A stretch of DNA of 64,000 nt from Caprimulgus europaeus (lineage: Eukaryota > Chordata > Aves > Caprimulgiformes > Caprimulgidae). Shown piece after piece: positions 22,601 through 32,359 of the stretch (position 1 is its first letter; every line of letters begins with the position of its first letter). The notes beneath the pieces are model-generated. The model was not told the DNA's origin and searched no databases. It worked only from the letters and a program-made list of their open reading frames with translations. The translations under genes and the position numbers were made by a program. Where the stretch lies: contig OU015523.1 of assembly GCA_907165065.1 (NCBI GenBank), positions 18,537,834 to 18,601,833 on the forward strand. The letters run 5' to 3'.

Positions 22601-23920
22601 ATTGGCAGCTTTATCTCCTGAAGGCCCAAAGTTTTCTGATCATGCCTCTGGCCCCATAGCTCCAGTGTTTCAGATTGACTGGGACAGAGGTTTCCCTTTT
22701 TCCTTCCCTTCTCCACTGCTTTCTCCCCTCTCACCTGCTGCCATCTTCCTTGCAGTAGAGACCAGGCAGTTGTTCAGCATCACAGTTAGTCTAGAGGTAG
22801 CCCTTGGTGTGCCTGTGGGCTCATCCCTGCTGTGCAGACAGAATAGAGATGGTTGCAGGAGAAGGACACAGGCTGTATTATGGGGCACATTTTTCTTGTT
22901 TTTTTAATAACATTTTTAAAACTTTCAAGTCTTGATGTAGTCATGAAGCAAATCCAGTATGATATGGTTGAGGTCAGTGATTATATGCTATAAAGTTCAA
23001 AGCAGATTACAAATAATCTACTCTGTGAAAGAAGTAAGTTTCTCATTATTCTTCAAGGCTAGACTAAATGAGCAACAGCTATGTGGCAGCTTGTATCCAA
23101 ATTACTGAACCACAGTTAGTAATCCTGTAGCTGACATTGTCATGTTAAAAGCTAAATTAAATTTTCCAAATTATTAAGAAAAAAAGACAAGTTCCATGTT
23201 TTGATATGCCTAACAGTGGCTAATGTAATTAAGACTGTAATAGATTTTGGTTACAAAAAATGACAGGAAATAGGGAAGCACAACGAACACCGAACAAAAG
23301 GCTATGCATAGCTCAGCCTTGAGCTCCCCCGAGGTAAGTTACCAAGTCTAGGGAAGATTAACATGTCATGAAATTGGTTTCAAAGTGTTTTCTAGAAGCA
23401 TTTGCATCTCTGCATCTCTGCCTTGAAATTGCTTTTCTATCCTTCCTAGTTACAGAAAGTTCAATCAACCATTCAGAGATTGGAAATACCATTATTAAAT
23501 GAACAAGCATAGGCTACCAAAAGTGAGCCAGCAAAGCAAATAGTTCTCAGGATGAAAAACAGCCACAGAAGTATTTAATACACAAAAAAAGTGTTGATGG
23601 ATAAAAGAAGGCTTCATTAACTACTTTTATTGTCATACTTTGCCTGGATATTTTCTGGGACATAATTAAGCAGAGAAAAAAACACCCATAAGGTAGAGTG
23701 CAGATCATCAAGCCCTCAACAAGCACTGTGCACAGGTTGATTACTCAGACTGTAGAGGTGTGTGCAGAACAGAAAGTGATACTGGAGGGTGGAGTGATCC
23801 TGGAGAGGAGGAAGGGAGGAAGGTTATGCAACATGACAGAGATTTCAACTACATTGGGGAAAAAATGAGCAGAAGCAGAAAAGTGTGCAGTGTTCAGCCA
23901 GAGTCAAGCAAAAACAACAT
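19690..23920. other. Non-coding sequence, no recognised gene
   Basis: The longest open frame is 21557-21988 (+, 143 codons). It has no recognisable motif, and overlapping minus-strand frames are equally long, so I do not call it. From about 22900 onward there is no open frame of 60 codons in any frame. This part may include the unreadable gag region of the Gypsy fossil that follows, but I could not align it. Confidence 0.4.
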
Positions 23921-23927
23921 ATCAAAG

Positions 23928-24008
23928 TGTGCACTGTGATAGCCTTTTTCTGATGAAAGAGGAAAAAAATGCAAAAGGAACAGCTCTTATCACTTTGCTA
24001 AGCACTGC
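23928..24008 (+). pseudogene. Gypsy Gag nucleocapsid zinc-knuckle remnant
   Basis: One frame, with two internal stops, carries a cysteine at 23928, then RGKKC, then CKRNSSYHFAKHC at 23970-24008. A family knuckle would be CX2CX4HX4C. Here the second cysteine is N and one residue before the histidine is missing, but HX4C is kept. It lies just where a nucleocapsid should be, upstream of the protease trace. On its own it would be weak evidence. Confidence 0.5.
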
Positions 24009-24197
24009 ATATTCCAACAAAGCATCTACAGTATGGATGAGAAGATGATGATAACACTACAGAGATGGCTTTTTCATAGGATCAATGGCTGTTCTTGCTG
24101 TAGCTTAAGATGAATGGACTCACCAACCAATGAATGAGACTTATACTTTTGTACGGCACACTAACTGTAAAAGATTTTCTACACATAGGTGATGGTA

Positions 24198-24328
24198 AAA
24201 TGCAGTTATTTTACGTCCACTGGAAAGTATATATATGAAATGTATGAACTAGATTTTTACGTTACAAATTTGAAGTCTTGAAAAGCACAGAGTAGAAAAG
24301 CAGCCCTTATTGGATTAAAGATGGACTG
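24198..24328 (+). pseudogene. Gypsy aspartic protease C-terminal remnant
   Basis: A single frame with one stop reads KCSYFTSTGKYIYEMYELDF, then YVTNLKS*, then KAALIGLKMD before another stop. In Gypsy proteases the flap strand is followed by 'YELEFYVV' and then by the 'LLGLKTCLELGLI'-type helix. Both pieces are present with the right spacing. The active-site DTGA segment upstream could not be identified. Confidence 0.6.
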
Positions 24329-24385
24329 ATCCTTCTGTCTTCTCAGAAACATGCTTTTATTGGAGGGGGTAGAGAGCAAGACACT

Positions 24386-25135
24386 GAGGAAGAGTTTGAG
24401 AACATCTTCAAGATGACAGGGAAGCTGTCATCTCAGTAAAGAATAGGGCTGAAAGTACACAACTGTTACACGATTTACTGCAATGGGAAAACATTTGCCT
24501 TAAAACAGAGGCTTAGAGGGGTTGTTGGATAGGTTAGTCATGCTGAGAATTGCATTGGGGGTGACAGAAGTGAAATTGTGATGAACTTTGGATCCTCAAA
24601 AGAACCGAAAATGTGAAAAGTTTTCCATTACCTGAAAGGAGAAAAACATTGGGGGATGTAGCTGATGCCAAATATTTTCTATGCTAGTGGGATTCCAGCA
24701 AGAACCCCTCAAAATACAAAGCACATGTTTGTGCACATTTGACACACTCTTTGGAAGACACAAGTTCTGCAGGTTGTGATTTGGGCTTTGTTTAGTATTC
24801 CAGGTGTTTCGCTAAGACAGTGTGGTGAATTTTGGATGGTAGGGAGGGTAACAGGTCCTACATATAATCTTGACCTGGGGAGAAACAGCAGAAAATCATG
24901 ACCAGGTCCCCAGGTATCTTGAGAAAGAGCTCATGTTACTGGAGCAAAACTGAAAAAATTACAAATACCAGTTCTTGTAGTGTAAAAGTGTGAGGAGAGA
25001 TATTAAGGCAGTAAGACATGACAACAGATCTCAGGGTGGTCAGAAAAACACCAGTATTCCTACCTCAAGAGATGGGGAAGCCGCAGAGAGATTCCTTGGA
25101 CCAGTGTAGTGCATAGGAAAGTTTGCAACTATCTC
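24386..25135 (+). pseudogene. Gypsy reverse transcriptase remnant
   Basis: Pieces in alternating frames follow the Gypsy reverse transcriptase in order. They are EEEFENIFKMTGKLSS (24386 on, domain entry), TLDPQKN (about 24585, family 'LDPxxLN'), SFPLPERRKTLGDVADAKYF (24619-24678, family 'HYPLPTxxExLAxLxGAKYF'), TFDTLFGRHKFCRL (24735-24776, family 'TFxTPFGRYRFxRLPFG'), ERAHVTGAKLKK (around 24920-24955) and AERFLGPV*CIGKF (25080-25121, family 'RFLGMVNYLGKFI'). The catalytic YxDD block expected around 24860-24885 is not recognisable. At least four frame changes and many stops rule out function. Confidence 0.87.
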
Positions 25136-25371
25136 ATTTACTTGAAGCAGCACCTATAGATCACATGCATGCAGAGTGTGACAGATCAACAAACGCCTGC
25201 AATGGAAGAAAGCTCAGAGAAAGTCATCAGGGTGATGGGCTCATGAAGCTCAGAAAGGAACTTAGGAAGTGGCCACTGAGAGATGTCCAGAAGACACAGA
25301 GTACAAACTCTCAACAGCTGGAAAGCTGAAGGAGTTAATGGAAGAGGCAGGAGTCCCTGGAGACTTTAACA

Positions 25372-25803
25372 GTAAAAGCAAAGGCAAAGTTGTCCACAGA
25401 TGCCTCTGAGGAGGATATTAGTATGGCTTTCCTACACCAGTGTGGTCGGAGTTGGAGACCGGTGGCTTATATGTCACACACACCAACAAAAACAGAGCGT
25501 CAGCATGTTCAAATAGAGAAGGCGGCTTTGGCCCCAGTCCACAGGTGTAAAATTTCACTTCTTTATTTATGGGAGGCCAGTGTTAGCTGAACTGACCATA
25601 AAACCTTCCTGACATTGCCAAAAGGGACCCAGTAACCTCTCACGCTGTACAATACACACATTTATTTTTTAGGTACAAGAGTACAATTTGAAGATTAAAG
25701 ACAAATCTGGGAAAGATTTCGTGATTTCAGAGGTTTTTTAGAACATTATATTGAAGAAGTGGAGCAAAGTTCAGAACTAGATAACATACGATATTTGGTT
25801 TAA
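25372..25803 (+). pseudogene. Gypsy RNase H remnant
   Basis: The frame from 25390 reads LSTDASEED (first catalytic aspartate in the family 'STDAS'). It continues with WRPVAYMSHTPTKTERQHVQ and IEKAALA, where the glutamate is kept. A frame change near 25555 leads to KFHFFIYGRPVLAELTIKPS, the counterpart of 'KFHxYIYGRPVxVETDHKPL', where the TDH aspartate is lost. QEYNLKIKDKSGKDF (around 25677) matches 'QKYxxxIxYxPGKxL', and FLEHYIEEVEQSSELDNIRY (25735-25794) is the linker to integrase. Two of the four catalytic acids are identifiable. There is no ATG: the frame simply opens by chance. Confidence 0.9.
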
Positions 25804-25933
25804 AACAAAACAAAGTAAAACCAAAAATGTGGTAGCTCTCAGATGAAGCACGAACTCTGACTGCTAGAGCTGCAGCTGGGGGTACTCTTCAAACTACTAG
25901 TTGAGAATGGCTAGGACAGCCCCCCTGCATCAG

Positions 25934-26480
25934 TTTGAGAGTAAGATCTCATTGCAAGGTGGAATTTTGTTTAAAGGTGTGAGGTTGCTGAGTCCTAATA
26001 TACTACAGGAAAAAAATCCATGCCATTAAAAAGCATAAAAGAGCAGGGAGACATTTCCCCTGGCAAAAGAGTAATTGCTCCATGGGGAAAAGTAAGCACA
26101 TGTTTATTTGTGTTATCTGCAAAAACACTATGTGCTTGTTCTCCACTTAAGATACGCTTAGTGTATACTATTGCAATTTAAGCAGCTGTCAAATCTAATT
26201 TTCTTTTACATGGCATTACTGATGCAGTGAGGTCTGATAAATTAATGCCAATCTGAGGCCACGAGTTCAAGCAGTTGCAAGTGAATTTGGGGTTTGGACA
26301 TGAACTACTAATTACTGTTATTCCCAATACAACAGATGGGTGGGAAATAGTGTAAAAATAACTAAAGAAGAATGCTTAGTCAGACTCTGATCCGTATTTA
26401 GCTCTGTTAAATTGCAGATTGTCAGCATGGCTTGTCACCCTCTGATGTTTTGCTGAGTAGAAAACTAAAGCCAAGAATGG
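25934..26480 (+). pseudogene. Gypsy integrase remnant with D-35-E spacing kept
   Basis: The linker KISLQGGILFKGVRLLSP (25943 on) matches the Gypsy 'DELSxxDGILFKGxRVVVP'. The zinc-binding region follows: IHAIKKHKRAGRHFPWQ (26016-26066; the second histidine segment is deleted), then CVIC (CX2C) at 26109-26120. The core runs in one frame from 26188: KSNFLLHGITDAVRSDKLMP, *GHEFKQLQ, GFGHELLITVIPNTTDGWEI. The second catalytic aspartate is at 26236-26238 and the glutamate at 26344-26346, exactly 35 residues apart. DSDPYLALLNCR (26380-26415 region) matches 'DPYLALLxYRNTP'. The first catalytic aspartate was not found. Confidence 0.9.
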
Positions 26481-26526
26481 CCCAAACAATTAGAAGCTGA
26501 TGTCAGAGACACTAGAGACCTGCCAA

Positions 26527-26570
26527 AGTAAAAAAAAAAAAAAAAATAAGGGAAAAAAAAAAGAAAGATG
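26527..26570 (+). repeat. A-rich low-complexity tract
   Basis: Two A-runs separated by TAAGGG lie just after the integrase trace. The tract might include the remains of a polypurine tract, which precedes the 3' LTR in such elements, but no LTR was recognised beyond it. Confidence 0.5.
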
Positions 26571-29520
26571 GGCTTCATGATATTGGAAACTGCCTTGACT
26601 TCTTGAAAATGATGCGTTAATCCATGATGATATGAGGTCTTCACCTCTGATGGGCTGAATCTGTGGGAGCACAAAAGTCACCTTATCCACTTCCCAAAGA
26701 GAGTGAGATGTAGACCACCAGGCAACAGCAGCAGCGGTTTGAGGCACAGCAGTGGTCTGAGTCACAGTAGCACTCAGATGTGGAATCACTAGAACAAAAG
26801 AGTTGACTGTCTCCTGAGATCAACATCACTGACATCCTGATTAAATTTGTAGAGCCAAGTATGAGTGCAAGGGCTTTGTAGCCCTTATTGACCATTGTTA
26901 ATCAACTTAGCTAACAAGTTGATTATAAAGTTTTAATTATGCATTCTGTTAATGATAACAAAATAAAGGTCTTGCATGTGGTTCCCAGACTAGGCAATGA
27001 ATCAGAGACTTGGATGCAACCATGGCATGGTATGCAGCAATGAAAAAAGGCTAGCTAGATTTTGTGGATAGCTGCTGGTGCTGGCACTACCACAGTGGCC
27101 AACAATCTGGGTGGTGCACATGCAGTTCCACCAAGCATTAAGCACTGGTGGATCCGAAGAAAGTAGGCAGGAGGATGTCCCTGGTTACAGGACAGCAACC
27201 ATTAGGTGACTTTGAAAAGGCCATTCAAGAGACATGCAGATAACTCCAGGATGTGGCTAATTCCATGGTTTGGTGACATGTGAACTACAGCTTCAGAAAC
27301 ATCAGTGGCTTTTTGATCATCAAACTGCATTTTGTTCAGCTTTTTCAGGCACTAAAATCACTTTAAGAGTCTGTCACCTTCTGCTGGCTGCAGCCAAGAC
27401 CTCTTCTGTATTCTCAGACTCCATTTTATAGGGAGCTGCCATGTACTGAAGCTTGGCCTCTTGCTGGTGGAGTGCCTTGTGACTACTTCGTGCAAGGAAG
27501 CCTGGCTGACTACCACTCTGCTGCAGTCTTCTCATGTCTCACATGTAGGATGTTCAGCAGCTGTGAAGACTGCAAGAAAGAACCAGAGGGGCTGGACTAG
27601 GTACTTCAGAGGTAAACACTGGAGTGGGAAGAATGACAGAGTTTGAGCATGAAAGCTGGGGAGAGGAGGTCAAAGTCTAGACTTTTGGGAGCAAAGGTTC
27701 ACTTTGAATAGAGAAGGGACCCTGGTGGCCACTAAAATTACTATAAATGTCTGTTTACAGGAAGTGGTTGAATGGAACAGATGAAATTAGGGCACCCGAG
27801 GGCCTTTAAAACTTAGAGAAAAATCTGTGTTTATGAGGTAGAGGGGAATTGGTCAGAGCTGGGAACATTGGAGAGTTGTTGGTGAATGGACTGGCTTCAG
27901 CCAACCAAAGCTCTGGGAAAGCAGGGCTCAGCTGACACATGCCTCCACAGATGGCAACCCAGAGCAGTGTCCACACTGCAGAGCACAAGCAGTCTGTGGG
28001 CAGCTCAATCTGCTTGCAAAATAAATGGGAAAATATCCCCACAGGGGAAACTTTATATATACTCAGGAGGCTCATTCCTGTTGCAGTCCGTGCTCCCTGA
28101 GCTGTTGAGCTTGTTCTCCTGAGCACCTGAACAGCAGTGATCTAATACAAAAGGTCTTACCAAGCTGTCTGACTCTTTGCTCTCTCCAGCCATCGTATGT
28201 CTAAATGAAACTGGGGAAAAGAAGGGAGTGAGGGGAGAAGAAAAGCCAAGCAGAAGAAAATCAAAGCGAAGCAGAAGAAAAATAGGGTTCCCAATTACTG
28301 GCATGCACATCTCCACACAGACTAAGCAGCAAGGGCTCACAGTTAGCAAACTGCTCATTAGAGCCAAGGCATTAAGTCATTTCTCCAGGGAAGAATAAAA
28401 CTGAACTCAGAGTCCAAAACTCTGCCAGAAAATGCAGGGCAGGGGGAGGGGAGGAGAATTGGTTCAGAGAAAGAGAGTGAAAAGGAGGTATAGGAGAAAA
28501 AAGGACCAAGAAAAGAAAATGAATGAGTGGTGGGTAAGCCAGGAGAATGAAGGGGTTGAGGGGAAGGGAAGGAAACAAAGACAAGCAGAAATGAGAGCAG
28601 CTGAGCTGCGGGATGACTACGGTGTTACAATACTCTAATTTCTCAGACTACGTTCTCTCTAGGCTGTGGTGCAAATGGTTAAGCAGGGAGTAATTTCTGC
28701 CCTGATGGAGAAAACAGCAAGTGCTTAAGCAGCTTTGTGGCTACAGGGTCTGTCAGCGCTCTGGACCTAGTCTCAGCGTTGCCCGCTAACTCAGGCCTCC
28801 AAAGCAATGTTTCAATGCTGCGCAGCAACAAAGACGAGCAAAGCCCTGATTTGCCTCAGGACACATCACAGACTTGGCTTTCTGGAAAACTTTGGCTCTG
28901 TGTGGATGGCTTGGTGGTCCTAACAACAGCCCTACAGCACCAGATTCCCCACTTTGCTTAGGCTGCCTTTACACCTTCAGTGGTTTTTCTCTTGAATTAT
29001 ATGAAGGGGTAAGTTAGTGGAGGATCAGGCTCTTGGTGTTTTGCCTTTCACTAGTGCCTCTGTCTGGCAATCCCAAAGCATTCTTGAGAGGTGAAACCAC
29101 CTAACTGGCTAGCTGTCATGGTGACTGCATTAAAGTTGGAACCATATGGATAGGTGATGTGTGCTGTCCACCCTCACCTAGCTATGCAATCAAAACTGGA
29201 ACAAAGCTTTTTGCCTTGCTATTATCAGCTGCAAGAAAAACTTTTGACCCAGAGTCAATGTGTGCATCAAGTGGGACCTGCAAAGCTCATGTGGGTGGTG
29301 ATGTTAGATTACTGTATCTGTGTCCGCTGGGGCATGCCCTCATGGATGGGTTAATAGGAAAAGTATTGTTATGCAAAGCCAGCAGAATATAGAAAAGACT
29401 GTAAATCAGTACAGTGATACAGAAACTTTTATTCTTAGGAGCCAGCAAAGGGGAAATGTTCTTTCCAAAGAGGAATGGGTATTTTGTGGTAGGCCTAGCC
29501 ATCCAGGAAAAAATGTCCTC
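26571..29520. other. Non-coding sequence, no recognised gene
   Basis: Short open frames only (up to about 106 codons, 27806-28126 minus). A purine-rich patch lies at 28220-28590. Sequence after 26570 could hold the lost 3' LTR of the Gypsy fossil, but no direct repeat with 22.5-23.9 kb was seen by eye. Confidence 0.4.
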
Positions 29521-29524
29521 TTAG

Positions 29525-29600
29525 GTTTTCCTAAGATCTCCACCCTTGGAGATTTTCAAAATACAGTTGGACAAGGCTTGGACAATGTGATCTTTGCCCC
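29525..29600 (+). mobile_element. Possible CR1 3' coding-end fragment
   Basis: CCACCCTTGGAGATTTTCAA followed by AATACAGTTGGACAAGGCTTGG resembles the CR1 block that encodes 'SLExFKxQLD' near the end of ORF2. The fragment is short and diverged, and the LTR at 29624 lies just beyond it. Confidence 0.4.
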
Positions 29601-29618
29601 TATGCTACTTCTTACTGT

Positions 29619-29623
29619 CTACT
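29619..29623 (+). repeat. Target-site duplication, left copy (CTACT)
   Basis: Identical to the five bases just after the LTR at 30655-30659. Five-base duplications are usual for ERVL- and some ERVK-type integrations. Confidence 0.85.
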
Positions 29624-30654
29624 TGTGTTGGATTTGGGGTGGGGGGGGTGCGGCATTTTGGTAGTGGGGGAAAGGGCTACACTGATGGCCCCTGTGAGAA
29701 GCTTCATGAAGCTCCCCTGGCTCCATGGTTGACCCACCTCCAGCCCAGGCTGAGCCAATTAGCAATAGAGAAACCCCTCTTCAAATCAATATTTATGAGG
29801 GAAGAACTGATTTTGAAAAGAAGAAGGAGGAGAGAACCTGGAGGAGAGGCCATTGACCTGAACAAAAGACAACCATTGGCCTAAACAAAGAGGAGAACAT
29901 CGTTGCCAGGAAGGAGGAGGAGGACAGAGAACCTCAGATACCCAGTTCAACAGGCATGGAGTAGGAGAAGGTAAATGAGGTCCCCTGCAGCCCATGGAAG
30001 TTCAGTGGCGGAGCAGATAACTACATGTAGGCCATGGAGGACTCCATGTTAGAGCAGAAAGCTGTGCCCAAGAGCAGTTGTGACTTTGAGTGCAAGGAGT
30101 CCCCCAGAGCTGGAGGGGGAGGGGTGGGGGACCCCAGAGCAGGGGGAGGAGGTGCACTGGACTGGAGACATCCCCACATCAGAGCTGGGACCTGTGCCTG
30201 AAGACGTCTGTGACTTCATGGGAAGCCTATGTTGGAACACTTTGTTCCTGGATTCCTGCAGCCCACAAGAGGGATCTCATGCTTTAAAGAATGACATAGG
30301 TGAACTGACTGCAACCCCCATTCCCTGTCCCCCATGCTGCTGCAGGGCAGAAGGTAGAGAAATTGGGAGCAAAGTGATTTAAGCCTGGGAAGAAGGGAGG
30401 GGTGCGGGAAGGTGTTATGAGATATGGTTGTTATGTTTCACTGTCCTACTCTGATGATTGGCAACAAATTAAATTGACTTTTCTTCCCTAAGTTAAGTCT
30501 GTTTTGCCCGTGACCATAAATGTTGAGTGAGCCCTCCCTGTCCTCACTTTCAATCCATGAACCATTTGTTGTGATTCTCTTCCCATCTCACCTGGTGGGG
30601 GTGGGGGAGTAAGTGCAAGGCCACATGGTCTTAGCTGTGGGTGAAACCACCACA
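29624..30654 (+). mobile_element. Solo LTR of an avian endogenous retrovirus (1031 bp)
   Basis: The element starts TGTGTTGG and ends ACCACCACA, giving TG...CA ends with a short terminal inverted repeat. It is flanked on both sides by CTACT (29619-29623 and 30655-30659), a perfect 5-bp target-site duplication. Inside are the degenerate tandem blocks 'CCCATGGAAG...GGAGCAG' / 'CCATGGAGGACTCC...AGAGCAG', the GACTGCAACCCCCATTCCCT block, GGGAAGAAGGGAGGGGTGCG and GTCTGTTTTGCCCGTGACCA. I recognise these as belonging to a common bird LTR family. An AACAAATTAAATT at 30462 sits where an AATAAA signal would be expected. No internal retroviral sequence is present, so it is a recombined solo LTR. Frames inside it (for example 30080-30382) are not genes. 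Confidence 0.88.
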
Positions 30655-30659
30655 CTACT
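30655..30659 (+). repeat. Target-site duplication, right copy (CTACT)
   Basis: Identical to the five bases just before the LTR. Confidence 0.85.
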
Positions 30660-32320
30660 CCATAGAGCTGGCAATCTAGGCTGTGGCAATGATTTTTGTG
30701 TGAGGACAAAATCAAACTGTTATGGCTCAAGTCACTGGTAATGGTAATTTTAACTAACTTGCCCGTTTTACATTGCAGCAAGTTAGCTCTGGTTAATGTT
30801 ATGCCAGCTGAGCTCTATTGAAAGTTTCATTGAAGGAAATGGGTTTGATAATGTGTTCAGCTGTTTCACCCATGTCCTAAAGATGTCTGGGAAGTTGTAG
30901 TATACCCTGGATGAGTGGTTATGAATGGGGAAATGAGAATTTGGTTAACCATAATTATTCTATTTAAAAATAACTTGTCATAGATTTCAAAATGAATGTG
31001 ATATTTTCCATTGTTCTTACCTTGTAATGGGCTCTGGCAGAGTCTGGGGTCTTGGCTTGCATGAGATTTGCACTTTATTCTTATGTTGAAGATGAATTGG
31101 ATTTAATTCATGTCTGGTAGTACAGCAAGACATTAAACTGGTATGGATGTTTTAAATTAATCTTCCTTGGAAAATACTAGTAAACAGTGGTAACATTAAA
31201 GAAGGAACTGCTATGAGAAATTACTAACTTAAAGAAGTTATTAAAGTTGTGTAGGATTTTCCATCTTCTGATCAGCCAGTACATGATTTTTGCCTCAGGT
31301 TGTTGTCAAGCTAAGCGGTCTGTAATTCCCCACCACATTTACTCTTCAAGCATTGGCACATGGTGAACATTTACCAGTTCATTGAAGCTTCTTTGTCCTT
31401 ACAAGATACATTAAAAGTTACCATTGCGTCCAACAATGGTGTTGACCCTGTAGCGGGGACCCGGTCCTGACTCCTGACTGTAATTTAGACTTCTGCATAG
31501 TTATTATTTGCCCATGTACATTAAAATGACTCTCAAAGCAGAGTAACCCAGACCAGAGGCACCAACCTTAAACACAGTGATCCCAGCTTTGTGTAATCCT
31601 TGGACTCACCCTTCCAGCTCATGTTGCAACCATCTTATGGGGTCTCTTTTTTTTTTCATATGAGACCATTACATATAAGCAGGTAACAGGTTCAGGATGA
31701 ACAGCAAGAGCCTCTGAAGTCTCCCATGCTCCAAAGGGAAGCAGCTGCAATACACAGAGCTTGTGCTATCCTTACCCTTAAAACATGGGATCAACAAGAT
31801 TGTTTCTGGAGGCGCTGGCTCTCAAGGCCAGAAGAACCAAATAATGTGTGATGGGAAAAGGGTAAAATTTGCGAACTTCCTTTTAATTCCAGATTAAGAA
31901 GAGATTTGCAGGCAGACCTAGGAAGAAAGGAACTAGCACTAATCTTCCTGACTCCTCTCCTGCAACAAGCTAGAAAGAAAAGCACAGTAGAAAAAAAGAA
32001 GGAGGCCTGAGCAATCCCGACTTACGTATATTTTTCATTGGCACAAGCCGCCTTTGCTTAGCATGGGCCAGGCTGCTGCTGTGGGGACCCTGCTAGGAGC
32101 TCAGAGGCTCACTGCACACATGAGGCAATGGAAAAGCAGCAGGCAGGGACTAGAAATGGCTGAACTTTATTTTTCCAAAGTGAAGATCTTTGGTGGGCTG
32201 CAGATTACATTGGAAATCAGACCCTACGCCCCAGGATCCCGCAGCTGTCCCTCTCCCCTCTAATTTTTCTCTGTCAGATTTCAGAGCTATAATTAACCAC
32301 AAGGCTTTAGTGATACCATG
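30660..32320. other. Non-coding sequence, no recognised feature
   Basis: Unique-looking sequence with no open frame longer than about 70 codons and no repeat family recognised. Confidence 0.45.
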
Positions 32321-32324
32321 TGAA

Positions 32325-32353
32325 TGTGTGTGTGTGTGTGTGTGTGCGCGCGC
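32325..32353 (+). repeat. (TG)11(CG)3 alternating tract
   Basis: Eleven TG units run directly into CGCGCGC, giving 29 bases of unbroken purine-pyrimidine alternation. Confidence 0.95.
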
Positions 32354-32359
32354 ACCCGA

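Larger units (their letters stand above)
23928..26480 (+). mobile_element. Ty3/Gypsy LTR retrotransposon fossil (gag end to integrase)
   Basis: In order along the plus strand are traces of the nucleocapsid, the protease C-terminus, reverse transcriptase, RNase H, a linker and integrase. This is exactly the Ty3/Gypsy pol order (integrase after RNase H), with segment spacing typical of a roughly 2.5-kb pol. Many stops and frameshifts show long neutral decay. No LTR, primer-binding site or readable gag body was found. The wording of the motifs is closest to vertebrate Mag-like Gypsy elements as I remember them, but the clade is inference. An endogenous retrovirus is less likely: the RNase H (STDAS...QIEK) and integrase motifs follow Gypsy, not retroviral, forms. 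The parts are listed separately. Confidence 0.87.

Noticed and set aside
25123-25329. 68-codon plus-strand frame just before the RNase H trace
   Set aside because: It is in the wrong frame for the Gypsy homology and is a chance frame within the fossil.
30080-30382. 100-codon frame with Pro/Glu/Gly-rich translation
   Set aside because: It lies inside the solo LTR and is explained by LTR sequence.
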